A stretch of DNA of 64,000 bases from Pseudoalteromonas sp. UG3-2 (GCF_037120705.1 NZ_JAWLJU010000002.1:1674001-1738000), one strand, 5' to 3'; positions 48,128-57,499 are shown, counted from the stretch's first letter. Notes: generated by a model from the letters alone, not told the origin. A program made the numbers and translations.

Positions 48128-48142
48128 AAAGAATAGAGCTCG

Positions 48143-49438
48143 TTAAAATTTAATAAAATTTGCTTCAAAGGCTTTTCGAAAAAGCCTTATAGGTATTAAG
48201 GACTTAATTTTCAAGAAAAATAGAAATCTTATTGGGTGAAATAGTAAGTCGGATAATAAAAATGCGAATACTACAGCTATTAGAGTTGCGTAGGCAGCAC
48301 CAATACCGCCATATTGAGGTATAAGCAAACAGTTAGCTATGATGTTAATAAGTAACCCTATTAAGTTACGATATAGATTGTATTTTAATAGCTTTTCTGC
48401 CGCCATATAAGAGCCTGAAGTAGATCCCAAAAAAATGAACAAACATACCCAACAATGAACCATCAAAACACTAGCACTTTGCAGATAACTTTCACCAAAA
48501 ATAAAAAGGACAATATCTTTAGCAATAAAAGTTAAAGTCGCTATAGAAAGCAAGGATATGAAACTAATCAATGTCATAAGAAGTAATAGTTTATCTTTAT
48601 AAACACCATCATTTTCTTTTTTCGCTTTAATCACAGCAGGGAACGTTACAGTAATAATTGAAGCAGGAATAAAATACCATGCTTCAGACAACCTTGTGGC
48701 TGCAGAATATAGCCCCACACTTTCTGATGAGTCCAAATATTGTAACATTACAATATCTAGCTTCATGAATAATATACCACCAAACCCTGCAATTACTTCC
48801 ACCCAAGATTCACTCAAAAAACATTTAGCTTTTTTTAATGAAAATGAATTTGGGTTAAAAAAATTCATTTCTTTTTTCACACAAAGAAAAAGAAATAACG
48901 CAACCAACAAATATTCTATGAATACAGCGAGAAATAGATAAAATATATCTGCTTGATAATATACCAAAATTAATTTTATAAGCGAGCTAACAACACTTGA
49001 GGCTGAACGATAAAAACTAACAACTTTTAACTTATTAACACTTTGAAAATACAAATCTACCGAGTTAAAAGGGGTAAAAATAATAGATAAGAAAACTAAA
49101 GAGTAACCTAACCAATATTCATAACCATATACAAAAAGAGCAGATGAAAATATTAAATACAAAAGAAAACTTATAATTAACCTTATATAAAAAACAGTTG
49201 TAAGTATTTCTCTAGTATCTTCTGTACTTATACTTTCAACGACCTCCCGAACTGTAATCCTGTTTAACCCAGACAAACTAATGACTGTTAATATGGCTAA
49301 AATAGTTAATGATAAAGAAAACACACCATAAGAAGTAGGCCCTAGATACCTGGCAATTTGGGCTGTAACAATAAGTGCCAGCCCTAGCTTTAAAACTTTT
49401 TCTAGCATCATCCAAATTGAGTTTGACAAGGCTTTCAT
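48143..49438 (-). CDS. wzx: Wzx-type polysaccharide flippase
   Basis: 431 residues with about twelve membrane helices and the MATE-like Wzx pattern: NSIWMMLEKVLKLGLALIVTAQIARYLGPTSYGVFSL at the start, VGLYSAATRLSEAWYFIPASIITVTFPAVIKAK in the middle. Moves undecaprenyl-linked repeat units across the inner membrane. The ATG is directly preceded on the coding strand by nine consecutive G residues, which form the only ribosome-binding sequence; length change in this tract would alter translation. Confidence 0.93.
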   Translation of the reverse strand: MKALSNSIWMMLEKVLKLGLALIVTAQIARYLGPTSYGVFSLSLTILAILTVISLSGLNRITVREVVESISTEDTREILTTVFYIRLIISFLLYLIFSSALFVYGYEYWLGYSLVFLSIIFTPFNSVDLYFQSVNKLKVVSFYRSASSVVSSLIKLILVYYQADIFYLFLAVFIEYLLVALFLFLCVKKEMNFFNPNSFSLKKAKCFLSESWVEVIAGFGGILFMKLDIVMLQYLDSSESVGLYSAATRLSEAWYFIPASIITVTFPAVIKAKKENDGVYKDKLLLLMTLISFISLLSIATLTFIAKDIVLFIFGESYLQSASVLMVHCWVCLFIFLGSTSGSYMAAEKLLKYNLYRNLIGLLINIIANCLLIPQYGGIGAAYATLIAVVFAFLLSDLLFHPIRFLFFLKIKSLIPIRLFRKAFEANFIKF

Positions 49439-49447
49439 CCCCCCCCC
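49439..49447 (-). promoter_or_regulatory. G9 tract serving as the ribosome-binding site of wzx
   Basis: On the minus strand TTTAAGGGGGGGGGATG places a run of nine G immediately against the start codon. Such homopolymers slip during replication and are classic phase-variation tracts when they sit in control regions. Confidence 0.7.
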
Positions 49448-49468
49448 TTAAACCTCACAAAGCCAAAC

Positions 49469-51700
49469 TTAATTATTAGATTTATACTCGTAATTATAAT
49501 ACCCATAATAACCATAGGCATTACTGGCTTTTTTCACTACGCCGTTAAACACCACGCCTTTTACGTCTATGCCATTTTGCTCAAAGCGGTTGCGAGTTAG
49601 CTCCAGCTCTCTGATGTGGTTTTGGCCAAATCGGGTTACTAGTAAAGTGCTACCAGCATGGGCACTCACAATTGCTGGGTCGGTGACCGCTAAGATAGGT
49701 GGCGTATCTATAATGATTAGATCGTACTTTACGCTGACTTCTTCTACTAGCTTACTGAAGTTGCTGTGCATTAGTAGCTCTGAAGGGTTTGGCGGTATTT
49801 GACCACGAGTGATTACATCTAGCCCCTCTACCTGTGAAGGTTTAGTAATTTCACTTAGGTTTAAACGGCCTGATAAGTAATCACTTAAACCGTTGTCCCA
49901 CTGCATACCAAATTGGGTTTGTAGGTAGCCTTTTCGCATGTCGGCGTCGATGATTAGTACCTTTTTACCGCTTTGGGCTAATACCGTTGCTAGGTTAACT
50001 GAAATAAACGATTTACCTACACCTGGGCTTGGGCCCGAAATAGCAATAATGTTATTTTTTGCCTCCATCATAGCAAAGTGCAGGCTGGTTCTTAGGCTGC
50101 GAAGCGCCTCTATAGAAAGGTCTGCCGGGTTATCGACCGCTAGGATAGATTTAGCCTTAGCGGCTTTATTTTTTCGCGCTTTGGCAAAGCCAGTAAGTTT
50201 AACTTGGTACTCTGAGTAAGGCACACTGGCGTATACTGGCAGGCCAATAGCTTCTATTTCGTTTGGATCTTCAATACCTTTATGCAGTGCACGGCGCACT
50301 AACACAATTGCTACAGCTAGCATACCGCCAAGCATAGTGGCCATAACCACAATGAGTGCTTTTTTGGGTTTTACTGGCTTGGTAGTGTTTACTTCAGCGT
50401 AGTCAACAATACGCACATTACCCACGGTGCCTGCACGTACTATGTCTAGCTCTTGGGTTTTGGCCAGTAACAGAGTATAAATTTCGTTGTTTACTTCTAC
50501 ATCACGCTTTAAGCGTAATAGGTCGCGCTGGGTTTCTGGCAGTATTTGTACTTCGCCCGCTAGTTCGTTACGTTGTTTTTTAACCGTTTCTATTTGCTCT
50601 ATTACGCCGCGATAGGCTGGGTGCTCGCGTTTAAATTTACGGCCTAGTTCTAAGCGTTTAAGCTCTAGCTCTTGAATTTTGGTTTCTAGCTCTACGATTT
50701 GCTCTAGAATGGCTTGGGTTTCTAGGCTTATGTCGATGGACTCTTGCTTAATTTGGTATTCATTAAAGGCTTTTTCTGCGCGCTCTAGGTTGCGTTTTAC
50801 CTCAGGTAATTGTACCTCTAAAAACTCAAGCGACTTCTGAGCCTCGGCGCTGTTACGCTCTACGTTGCGGCGGACGTAAATAGCCGCGACTTTATCGAGC
50901 ACTTGCTCTGCATAAGCCGGAATATGATGCTGCAAGCTTAGGTTAATAATGCCGGAGTCTTTGCCTTTTTCAGAAGCGCCAATGGCCGCTTGTAAGTCGA
51001 TGATGGTTTGTAAGCGGTTGCGTTTAATAATAGTAAACTCGGTTTGCGGCCTTGCGATTAGGGTTTTAAGCGTCAGCTCAAAATTACCTTGTTTTACGGT
51101 TTCGCCTACTTTACCAGCTAGCACCACTTGGTCGTCGCCATTGAGTAACTCAAAGCGATTATTCTCCAGAGCTTTTAGCGTAAAACCAACGCCAATGGCA
51201 CTTTGCGGTACACGAAAGCGGTGTACCTCAACCTTTTCACCGCCCCAAGCGTAAGAGTTTGCGCCAAAGCTTGGCTCGGCAACTGGTTGCTCGGCTTGCG
51301 GTACAAATTTACGGTAGCTGCGAGAGCCAATGATTGGAAACAGCTTTGGCTCTACTACGGTGTCTAAATTAAGTTGATCTACCGCTTCGCCAATTACGCT
51401 ACGCGATTTAAGCAGCTCGATTTCGGTGACGGCGGCTGAGGTTGACTCAAACATGCCAGACATGTCGTCAAACCCTGGTACCGAGCCACCTTTTTCTTCT
51501 ACCTGGATCATGGCGGTGGCTTGGTAAATGGGGGTGCTAAAAATGGCGTAGGCCACACCTAGCGCCATAAACACGGCGGTGATGCCGGCAATAAACCATT
51601 TAGCATCGAGCAGTGCGCCCAATAGCGCCATTAAGTCTATTTCTTGTACGTCGTCTTTTGTCGTTTTTTGCTGGGTGATAATATTTGGCTGAGCGTTCAT
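49469..51700 (-). CDS. wzc: Wzc, polysaccharide co-polymerase and tyrosine autokinase
   Basis: 743 residues. Wzz-like N-terminal domain with a membrane helix (about 30-50), long coiled-coil region (about 260-420), a second helix (about 455) and a cytoplasmic BY-kinase domain: Walker A GPSPGVGKSFISVNLA, Walker A' VLIIDADMRKG, Walker B LIIIDTPP. The tail is a tyrosine cluster, YGYYGYYNYEY, seven tyrosines in eleven residues, the expected autophosphorylation sites removed by Wzb. Controls chain length and export with Wza. Follows wzb in the operon. Confidence 0.96.
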   Translation of the reverse strand: MNAQPNIITQQKTTKDDVQEIDLMALLGALLDAKWFIAGITAVFMALGVAYAIFSTPIYQATAMIQVEEKGGSVPGFDDMSGMFESTSAAVTEIELLKSRSVIGEAVDQLNLDTVVEPKLFPIIGSRSYRKFVPQAEQPVAEPSFGANSYAWGGEKVEVHRFRVPQSAIGVGFTLKALENNRFELLNGDDQVVLAGKVGETVKQGNFELTLKTLIARPQTEFTIIKRNRLQTIIDLQAAIGASEKGKDSGIINLSLQHHIPAYAEQVLDKVAAIYVRRNVERNSAEAQKSLEFLEVQLPEVKRNLERAEKAFNEYQIKQESIDISLETQAILEQIVELETKIQELELKRLELGRKFKREHPAYRGVIEQIETVKKQRNELAGEVQILPETQRDLLRLKRDVEVNNEIYTLLLAKTQELDIVRAGTVGNVRIVDYAEVNTTKPVKPKKALIVVMATMLGGMLAVAIVLVRRALHKGIEDPNEIEAIGLPVYASVPYSEYQVKLTGFAKARKNKAAKAKSILAVDNPADLSIEALRSLRTSLHFAMMEAKNNIIAISGPSPGVGKSFISVNLATVLAQSGKKVLIIDADMRKGYLQTQFGMQWDNGLSDYLSGRLNLSEITKPSQVEGLDVITRGQIPPNPSELLMHSNFSKLVEEVSVKYDLIIIDTPPILAVTDPAIVSAHAGSTLLVTRFGQNHIRELELTRNRFEQNGIDVKGVVFNGVVKKASNAYGYYGYYNYEYKSNN

Positions 51701-51714
51701 ATACTCTCAGTTCC

Positions 51715-52149
51715 TTATAAGTACTTTTGCCAAGCGCTGCAGGCGCTGTCGATTAGCTCGTAAACATGCTCGAAGGCTTCGCGCGATTGGCGGTAAGGAT
51801 CGGGGATTTCTTTATCGCCAATCCATTTGCCGAGCAGGAAGGTTTTGCCGCGAGCTTGCGGGTAGCGCGTGCATATATCATCAAAGTGGCGCTGCTCCAT
51901 CACCAAGATAAGGCTGTTTTGGGCAACAATGGGGCCACTAAGTTGGCGGCCTTGGTGGCCGCTCATGTCGATATTTTTTGCTTGAGTGAGCTCTTGTGCC
52001 ATTGGGTCGGCTGGCTTGCCCTCTAATGCGGTTAGGCCTGCCGACGACACGGTTATGTTTTGGTCAGTGAGTTTGCTTTTTAGCACATACTCAGCTGTGG
52101 GGCTGCGGCAAATATTGCCAGCACATACCATTAGTACACTGTCGAACAT
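51715..52149 (-). CDS. wzb: Wzb, low-molecular-weight protein tyrosine phosphatase
   Basis: 144 residues from the ATG at 52149, which gives the usual MFDSVLMVCAGNICRSPTAE start; an in-frame GTG three codons earlier overlaps the wza stop. The catalytic loop C-x5-R is C9-AGNIC-R15 and the general acid Asp is in IPDPYRQS. Removes phosphate from the tyrosine tail of Wzc. Between wza and wzc as in enterobacterial group 1 capsule and colanic acid operons. Confidence 0.96.
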   Translation of the reverse strand: MFDSVLMVCAGNICRSPTAEYVLKSKLTDQNITVSSAGLTALEGKPADPMAQELTQAKNIDMSGHQGRQLSGPIVAQNSLILVMEQRHFDDICTRYPQARGKTFLLGKWIGDKEIPDPYRQSREAFEHVYELIDSACSAWQKYL

Positions 52150-52157
52150 ATTACTCA

Positions 52158-53273
52158 CTACTGATTTTCTATATCTTGAAGGGCGTCAACGGTTGAAAGC
52201 GACGGCAACAATAAGCTGATTACCTTGTTCCAACGTGCCAGTGGCGCACTGGTTACGTAGACTATGTCTTGGGGTTGTAGCTCAAACTGCTCGGCTAACA
52301 CCAACGAGGCGACATTTTTGGCATGGAGTTGATATACATCGGCCAATACCCCATCGCGCTCTAGGTTGCGTTTACGTAGCACAAACACGCCGTTGGCGTC
52401 GGCAGTGCGCTCGTTAAAGCCGCCTACCTCGGTAAGTGCCTCTGCTAGGCTTAGGCCATAGCGATTAACATTTACTTTACCGGCTCGAATTACATCGCCA
52501 AGTACGTACACGTTGCGCTTATCGTTGCGGCTCACATGCACAATATCGCCGTGTTTTAATAAACGGTTTTGAGAGATGTCGCCTTCGGCATAGAAATCGT
52601 CTAGTTGGATGGTTTCGGTGTTGTCGCCACGGGTAAAGGTTACGGTTTCCCAATCGGCCGCCTCGGTTAAGCCGCCAGCTTGGTTAATGGCGTCGATTAA
52701 TGTGGTTGGCGTTTCTGTGATTGGGTATACACCAGGCTTGGTTACTTCGCCGGTTACATAAGCTTTTTGGCTTTTAAAACCCACTACTTTTACATCGATT
52801 TGTGGGTCTTCAATAACGCGACTTAGTCTTTGTGATAAGGCATCTCGTAATTCGGTTACGGTTTTACCGGCAGCAGGTACTTTTGGGGCATAGGCAAAAG
52901 TGATGGTGCCATCGGCCTGTACGCGGAAACCATCGAACTCGGCGGTTCTTTGTACTGCAGCTGGAATGGTAAGCTCGGGGTGATCCCACACGCCAATGGT
53001 GATGACGTCGCCCACGCCTAAGCGGTATTCGTAGTTTGAGGTGTCGACCCCAGATAATGAGCTGCGTTCTTTGTTGATTTCCTTGCTATTTTTTTGTTTT
53101 TGAACCAATTGAGCATCGATAACGCGAATGTTCACTTGCTCTAGGTCTTGTTCTAGGTTGGCGGTTTGTTCGCCTGACTTAATTCCGTTGAAATGGCCCC
53201 CTGGGATCAGAGTACAGCCACTCATTGCTAATAAGACAGCAGAAGCAATGATAGTTTTACAGCGTAGCGCCAT
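52158..53273 (-). CDS. wza: Wza, outer-membrane polysaccharide export lipoprotein
   Basis: 371 residues. Signal with lipobox LAMSGC (Cys about 19) then the Wza pattern: YRLGVGDVITIGVWDHPELTIP, FRVQADGTITFAYAPKVPAAGKTVTELRDAL, KAYVTGEVTKPGVYPIT, NVYVLGDVIRAGKVNV and the C-terminal amphipathic helix WNKVISLLLPSL that spans the outer membrane in Wza. First gene of the capsule operon, with AGGA before the ATG. Its upstream region is repeat cluster 8, in which a JUMPstart/ops-like element lies 1.7 kb upstream. Confidence 0.96.
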   Translation of the reverse strand: MALRCKTIIASAVLLAMSGCTLIPGGHFNGIKSGEQTANLEQDLEQVNIRVIDAQLVQKQKNSKEINKERSSLSGVDTSNYEYRLGVGDVITIGVWDHPELTIPAAVQRTAEFDGFRVQADGTITFAYAPKVPAAGKTVTELRDALSQRLSRVIEDPQIDVKVVGFKSQKAYVTGEVTKPGVYPITETPTTLIDAINQAGGLTEAADWETVTFTRGDNTETIQLDDFYAEGDISQNRLLKHGDIVHVSRNDKRNVYVLGDVIRAGKVNVNRYGLSLAEALTEVGGFNERTADANGVFVLRKRNLERDGVLADVYQLHAKNVASLVLAEQFELQPQDIVYVTSAPLARWNKVISLLLPSLSTVDALQDIENQ

Positions 53274-53464
53274 TATGTCTTCCTAAAATTTTTAATGTTC
53301 TTTTTACTGCTTTTGATCTAGCAATTTTTTGATGGTTAATTAAAGCATGGCAAGATGTTAATCGCAAGTGAGTTCTTGTATCGCAACATGAAGTTGCTGC
53401 TAGGCTTTGATTGACCATTTTGCTTGTTCTTTGCTTTTATTTTCTGCTTTTGTAACGCTGCGCG

Positions 53465-55395
53465 TTTGGACCCTGAATCAAGTTCAGGGTGACGGAGCAA
53501 ACGATCGCGATGTTGAATTGTAAAAACAGTCGCGATGTAAAATCATAAAAACAGTCGCGATATAAAATCGCTGCTACGGTATCGTGCATTTGTTTCAAGC
53601 GTTTGGACCCTGAATCAAGTTCAGGGTGACGGTGCAAACGATCGCGATGTTGCATTGTAAAAACAGTCGCGATGTAAAATCGCTGCTACGGTATCGTGCA
53701 TTTGTCGTAAGCACCAAGCCCAATAACACCTCCAACCCGTAGCAGCGGATTTATTCCGCGACCTCTTGACCATAGGCACGCAACCTAAAAACCATCACGA
53801 TATAAAATCATGAAAACAGTCGCGATGTTGAATTGTAAAAACAGTCGCGATGTAAAATCATAAAAACAGTCGCGATATAAAATCGCTGCTACGGTATCGT
53901 GCATTTATCGTAAGCACCAAGCCCAATAACATCTCCAACCCTTAGCAGCGGATTTATTCCGCGACCTCTTGACCATAGGCACGCAACTTAAAAACCATCA
54001 CAATATAAAGCCATGAAAACAATCGCGATGTAAAATCATAAAAACAGTCGCGATGTAAAATCATAAAAACAGTCGCGATATATAATCGTTGCTACGGTAT
54101 CGTGCATTTGTTTCAAGCGTTTGGACCCTGAATCAAGTTCAGGGTGACGGTGCAAACAATCGCGATGTTGAATTGTAAAAACAATCGTGATGTAAAATCA
54201 TAAAAACAGTCGCGATATAAAATCGCTGCTACGGTATCGTGTATTTGTTTCAAGCGTTTGGACCCTGAATCAAGTTCAGTGTGACGGTGCAAACGATCGC
54301 GATGTTGAATTGTAAAAACAGTCGCGATGTAAAGCCGCTGCTACGGTATCGTGCATTTGTTTCAAGCGTTTGGACCCTGAATCAAGTTCAGGGTGACGGT
54401 GCAAACAATCGCGATGTAAAATCATAAAAACAGTCGCGATATAAAATCGCTGCTACGGTATCGTGCATTTATCGTAAGCACCAAGCCCAATAACACCTCC
54501 AACCCGTAGCAGCGGATTTATTCCGCGACCTCTTGACCATAGGCACGCAACCTAAAAACCATCACGATATAAAATCATGAAAACAATCGCGATGTTAAAT
54601 CATTAAAACAATCGCGATGTAAAATCGCTGCTACGGTATCGTGCATTTGTTTCAAGCGTTTGGACCCTGAATCTAGTTCAGGGTGACGGTGCAAACAATC
54701 GCGATGTTGAATTGTAAAAACGGTCGCGATATAAAATCATAAAAACAGTCGCGATATAAAATCGCTGCTACGGCATTGTATGCGTGTATTTATCGTAAGC
54801 ACCAAGCCCAACAACACCTCCAACCCGTAGCAGCGGATTTATTCCGCGAACCCATTGGACCCTGAATCGAGTTCAGGGTGACGGGGTTTATAGGCGCGGA
54901 TTTATTCCGCGGTGGTACCTCAACCTAAAGCTCCCTTGTGGGACCGGCTTTATGCCGGGATCTTTTATCGCGATATAAAATCGCTGCTACCTAATGTGGT
55001 TTAGGCACGCTTCCGCCCTTAGGTTGCAGCTCCTAAATGCTGTTTTTTTGTGAATTTTTGCTCGTTTTGACCTAACGCTGCTGCGTTCGCCTGTCGCGAT
55101 GTTCAATTATGAAAACAATCGCGATGTAAAATCATAAAAACAGTCGCGATGTAAAATCGCTGCTACGGTACCGTGCATTTGTTTCAAGCGTTTGGCCCCT
55201 GAATCAAGTTCAGGGTGACGGTGCAAACAATCGCGATGTTAAATCATAAAAACAGTCGCGATATAAAGCCGCTGCTACGGTATCGTGCATTTGTTTCAGG
55301 CGTTTGGACCCTGAATCAAGTTCAGGGTGACGAAGCGAACGATCGCGATGTTGAATTGTAAAAACAGTCGCGATGTAAAAGCGCCGCTACGAGTT
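53465..55395. repeat. REP cluster 8 (between rfaH and wza)
   Basis: About 1.9 kb of repeats of a recognisable sub-type: ACAGTCGCGAT in place of ACAATCGCGAT, and a recurrent order of GTCA hairpin (CCCTGAATCAAGTTCAGGG, at least nine copies), GACGGTGCAAACGATCGCG, GTTGAATTGTAAAAACAG and a GTAG-type arm. Full inverted GTAG pairs occur at about 53675-53760, 53875-53960, 54440-54530 and 54760-54850. The block is interrupted by a repeat-free island at 54991-55097 that holds a JUMPstart-like element. No gene is credible. Confidence 0.92.
55006..55042 (-). promoter_or_regulatory. JUMPstart/ops-like element (RfaH recruitment site)
   Basis: Read on the minus strand, 55017-55006 is GGCGGAAGCGTG, eleven of twelve bases of the E. 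coli ops site GGCGGTAGCGTG. It is preceded by CAGCATTTAGGAGCTGCAAC, matching much of the upstream JUMPstart consensus (CAG..., GG.AGCTG). It lies downstream of rfaH and about 1.73 kb before the wza start, on the wza strand. The single change is at T6, a base that E. coli RfaH reads directly, so binding needs testing. A small hairpin (AACGC-AGCA-GCGTT) lies just upstream. Confidence 0.7.
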
Positions 55396-55457
55396 TTGTT
55401 ATTTTTAAATATGAACCAACCAGCGTTTTACCGTGCTCTATCGTTTTAGTTAAACCT

Positions 55458-55934
55458 TTATAACTTTTTTATTGCGTTATTATCAACAGTGATTTTTGTA
55501 TTTTGGTTTAACAGCTTGATAAGCAAGATACTTCTTTTTTCGCCGTCTGGCTCTTGGTAAAGGGCTTGTATGTTTTTGTAACAACCCTCGGTTAACATTA
55601 CCGTGTCACCTTGATTTAATTCGCATTCGATTGGCTGTTCTGGAGACTGCATTAGCTGTGTGACGAGTTCGCTTGGCACCAGTTGTAAGTTTGCGCCGTA
55701 ACGAACAAAGTCTGAGACTCCACGAGTATTTCTTACCGCAGAGAAAGAGGCGGTTTCAGGATTTAAGCTGACGAATAAGTAGCGCGGAAAAAGAGGTTGC
55801 TTTACCGCTTTAGATGAAGTGGTTTTGCTTTTACTAATGCTTGGATAGCAAGCTGTGATGCCCTGTGCCGCTAAGTTTTCTTGGGCTCGGCTTTCTTGCT
55901 TGGGTTTGCAATATACTAAATACCAGCACTCCAT
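55458..55934 (-). CDS. rfaH: RfaH, operon-specific transcription antiterminator
   Basis: 158 residues from the ATG at 55934 (AAGGA nine bases upstream; a GTG two codons earlier is too close to the ribosome site). NusG-type NGN domain: WYLVYCKPKQESRAQENLAAQGITACYP, KQPLFPRYLFVSLNPET, NTRGVSDFVRYGANLQLVP; then the KOW-like C-terminal domain DTVMLTEGCYKNIQALYQEPDGEKRSILLIKLLN. Closely follows E. coli RfaH rather than NusG. It binds ops DNA on paused RNA polymerase and prevents termination in long surface-glycan operons. It sits between two such operons on the same strand. Confidence 0.95.
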   Translation of the reverse strand: MECWYLVYCKPKQESRAQENLAAQGITACYPSISKSKTTSSKAVKQPLFPRYLFVSLNPETASFSAVRNTRGVSDFVRYGANLQLVPSELVTQLMQSPEQPIECELNQGDTVMLTEGCYKNIQALYQEPDGEKRSILLIKLLNQNTKITVDNNAIKKL

Positions 55935-56451
55935 GTGCACTCTTCCTTAAAACCAATCATAAAGTATGGGCGACATTATACCCAATTTATCAATTGCGTC
56001 TAGCCTAGTATGGGGAGTTGTTTATTGCCCTTTAAAGAATAGAATCGTTTCGAGAGTTCTTGGTTGGAAGTTAGGTCCGAATTCAGCTTTAAGGTGCGAC
56101 AATTTCTACAAAATTAAGCAGCCTGCGTGTTTTTTTAAATACCACACCTGGCTGCTTAAAGCTCAAACACTTTCGTGGTCGATAATTTATCCGCGACATC
56201 GCGAACCCAACAACTGCACCACTTACCTCTCTCAAATCGATGCCTTTGTTTATATATTGCCGAAGCAGAGAACGCCCCTTCCAACAATATGGAAATCTGA
56301 AATTTTCTGCCCTCGGTCAAGTGCTGATATCTCATGGTCGTACTGCTTGTTTCTTAGCCGAGAAGAGCGTGCCACTTTCAGCAGTTGGTTTCCTCCTCTA
56401 CGCGATCTCATGAGTGCGCACTTAAATAGCTGAAATCAGCGCGAACTTCAT
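55935..56451. other. Gap between the GT56 gene and rfaH
   Basis: About 500 bp free of REP elements. It holds the inverted repeat at 56114-56159 and must contain the rfaH promoter. An open frame on the plus strand (55966-56433) has no ribosome site, family resemblance or partner and is judged spurious. No ops-like sequence is visible here. Confidence 0.55.
56114..56159 (-). terminator. Long-loop inverted repeat downstream of the GT56 gene
   Basis: TTAAGCAGCC (56114-56123) and GGCTGCTTAA are exactly complementary with a loop of about 25 bases that has partial extra pairing (ACACGC/GTGTGG). On the minus strand the stem is followed by TTTTG. A terminator for the rml operon or a 5'-leader structure of rfaH are both possible. 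Confidence 0.45.
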
Positions 56452-57498
56452 TTACACCAGCTTATCAACAAGCGATTTAGTTTTTTTTATCGTTACTTCT
56501 GAATTAAAAAACTTTAGACTTAGGCTTTTATTTATTCCCATGTCATCCATTGATATACAATCAAAATTTAAGTTTTCTTTATTAAAAAGCCTGAAACCCA
56601 TGCATTTAAAATAGTCGTATAAAGGGTTGTCTTTATCTAAAAAAACTTTAGCACCCAATGATAACATAATAAGGACATTCCCGGCCGCTTCTTGCCTTTT
56701 ATGGTTCATAATGACAAAAGCGCAACGTTTAAGAGTAGAGAAATACTCCTCCTGGGTTAAAAAATCCCTTAGAATTGTGTAATTCAATGAAGTAGATTTC
56801 AACTTAGCTATGATCTTTTCAGCATATTCACTATCACCATACGACAATGGCACGATGATTTCTCGCTTCTCATTTAATTTAACTAAATCATCGATTATTT
56901 CAAGGTGGTTATTTGTCTCAGTTGCACTATTCCCTAACAATATTGAGTCACCATCAATATAATCATGTTTAAGTTTTTTAACAACTTTATCTGAAGAACC
57001 ATAATTCCAATCTACATATTGTGCATTTAACCTTAATCGTTTTGACACCTCTTCAAATTCACTTTCTAAAACAGGACAAAAGTAATTAATTTTTTGATAA
57101 GATGCGTCTAAATTAAAAATGCTATATTTAATAAAATACCTAAGCCCTTTTTTTTCCTCCTTTCGCCCTGGTAGAATTTTATTGTAATCATAGTAATCAA
57201 ACCCAAAGCCAACCCAACATATATTCAACCTCTTAGGAATGAGCTTTATAAAAAATTTAAACACACCATTTAGTGAGTGAAAAACAACAGCATCATACTC
57301 CTTTAACCGACCAATGAGTATTTGTAATAAAAAAGCTGATTTTGATTTGATGGTGACATTTTTATTTTTTATATATTCTAGTGAGCTCTCTTTACTAATA
57401 ACCAAAAAATCACTTTTAACATGACTTATTGCATTAAAATTAGCAATAGCAGAGTCAATAAACTTTTCATCTGAACATACATGTAAGATTTTTTTCAC
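56452..57498 (-). CDS. GT56 family (WecF-like) 4-acetamido-4,6-dideoxyhexosyl transferase
   Basis: 348 residues. The C-terminal half has the GT56 features of WecF: ILLGNSATETNNHLEII, IIVPLSYGDSEYAEKII, EEYFSTLKRCAFVIMNHKRQEAAGNVLIMLSLGAKVFLD. WecF adds Fuc4NAc from dTDP-Fuc4NAc to a lipid-linked intermediate. The genes upstream (rmlA, rmlB, a 4-aminotransferase, an acyltransferase) would supply such a dTDP-4-amino sugar, which makes this the likely transferase for the modified sugar. N-terminal half is divergent. Two bases separate it from the ATP-grasp gene. Confidence 0.85.
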   Translation of the reverse strand: MKKILHVCSDEKFIDSAIANFNAISHVKSDFLVISKESSLEYIKNKNVTIKSKSAFLLQILIGRLKEYDAVVFHSLNGVFKFFIKLIPKRLNICWVGFGFDYYDYNKILPGRKEEKKGLRYFIKYSIFNLDASYQKINYFCPVLESEFEEVSKRLRLNAQYVDWNYGSSDKVVKKLKHDYIDGDSILLGNSATETNNHLEIIDDLVKLNEKREIIVPLSYGDSEYAEKIIAKLKSTSLNYTILRDFLTQEEYFSTLKRCAFVIMNHKRQEAAGNVLIMLSLGAKVFLDKDNPLYDYFKCMGFRLFNKENLNFDCISMDDMGINKSLSLKFFNSEVTIKKTKSLVDKLV

Positions 57499-57499
57499 A

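Noticed and set aside
53274..53464. ops site directly before wza
   Set aside because: No GGCGGTAG-like sequence is found on the minus strand in the 190 bp before wza; the only good match is at 55006-55017.
55966..56433. 155-codon open frame on the plus strand
   Set aside because: No ribosome site, no recognisable family, opposite to the local gene direction and unusual composition; it covers the hairpin and likely rfaH promoter region.
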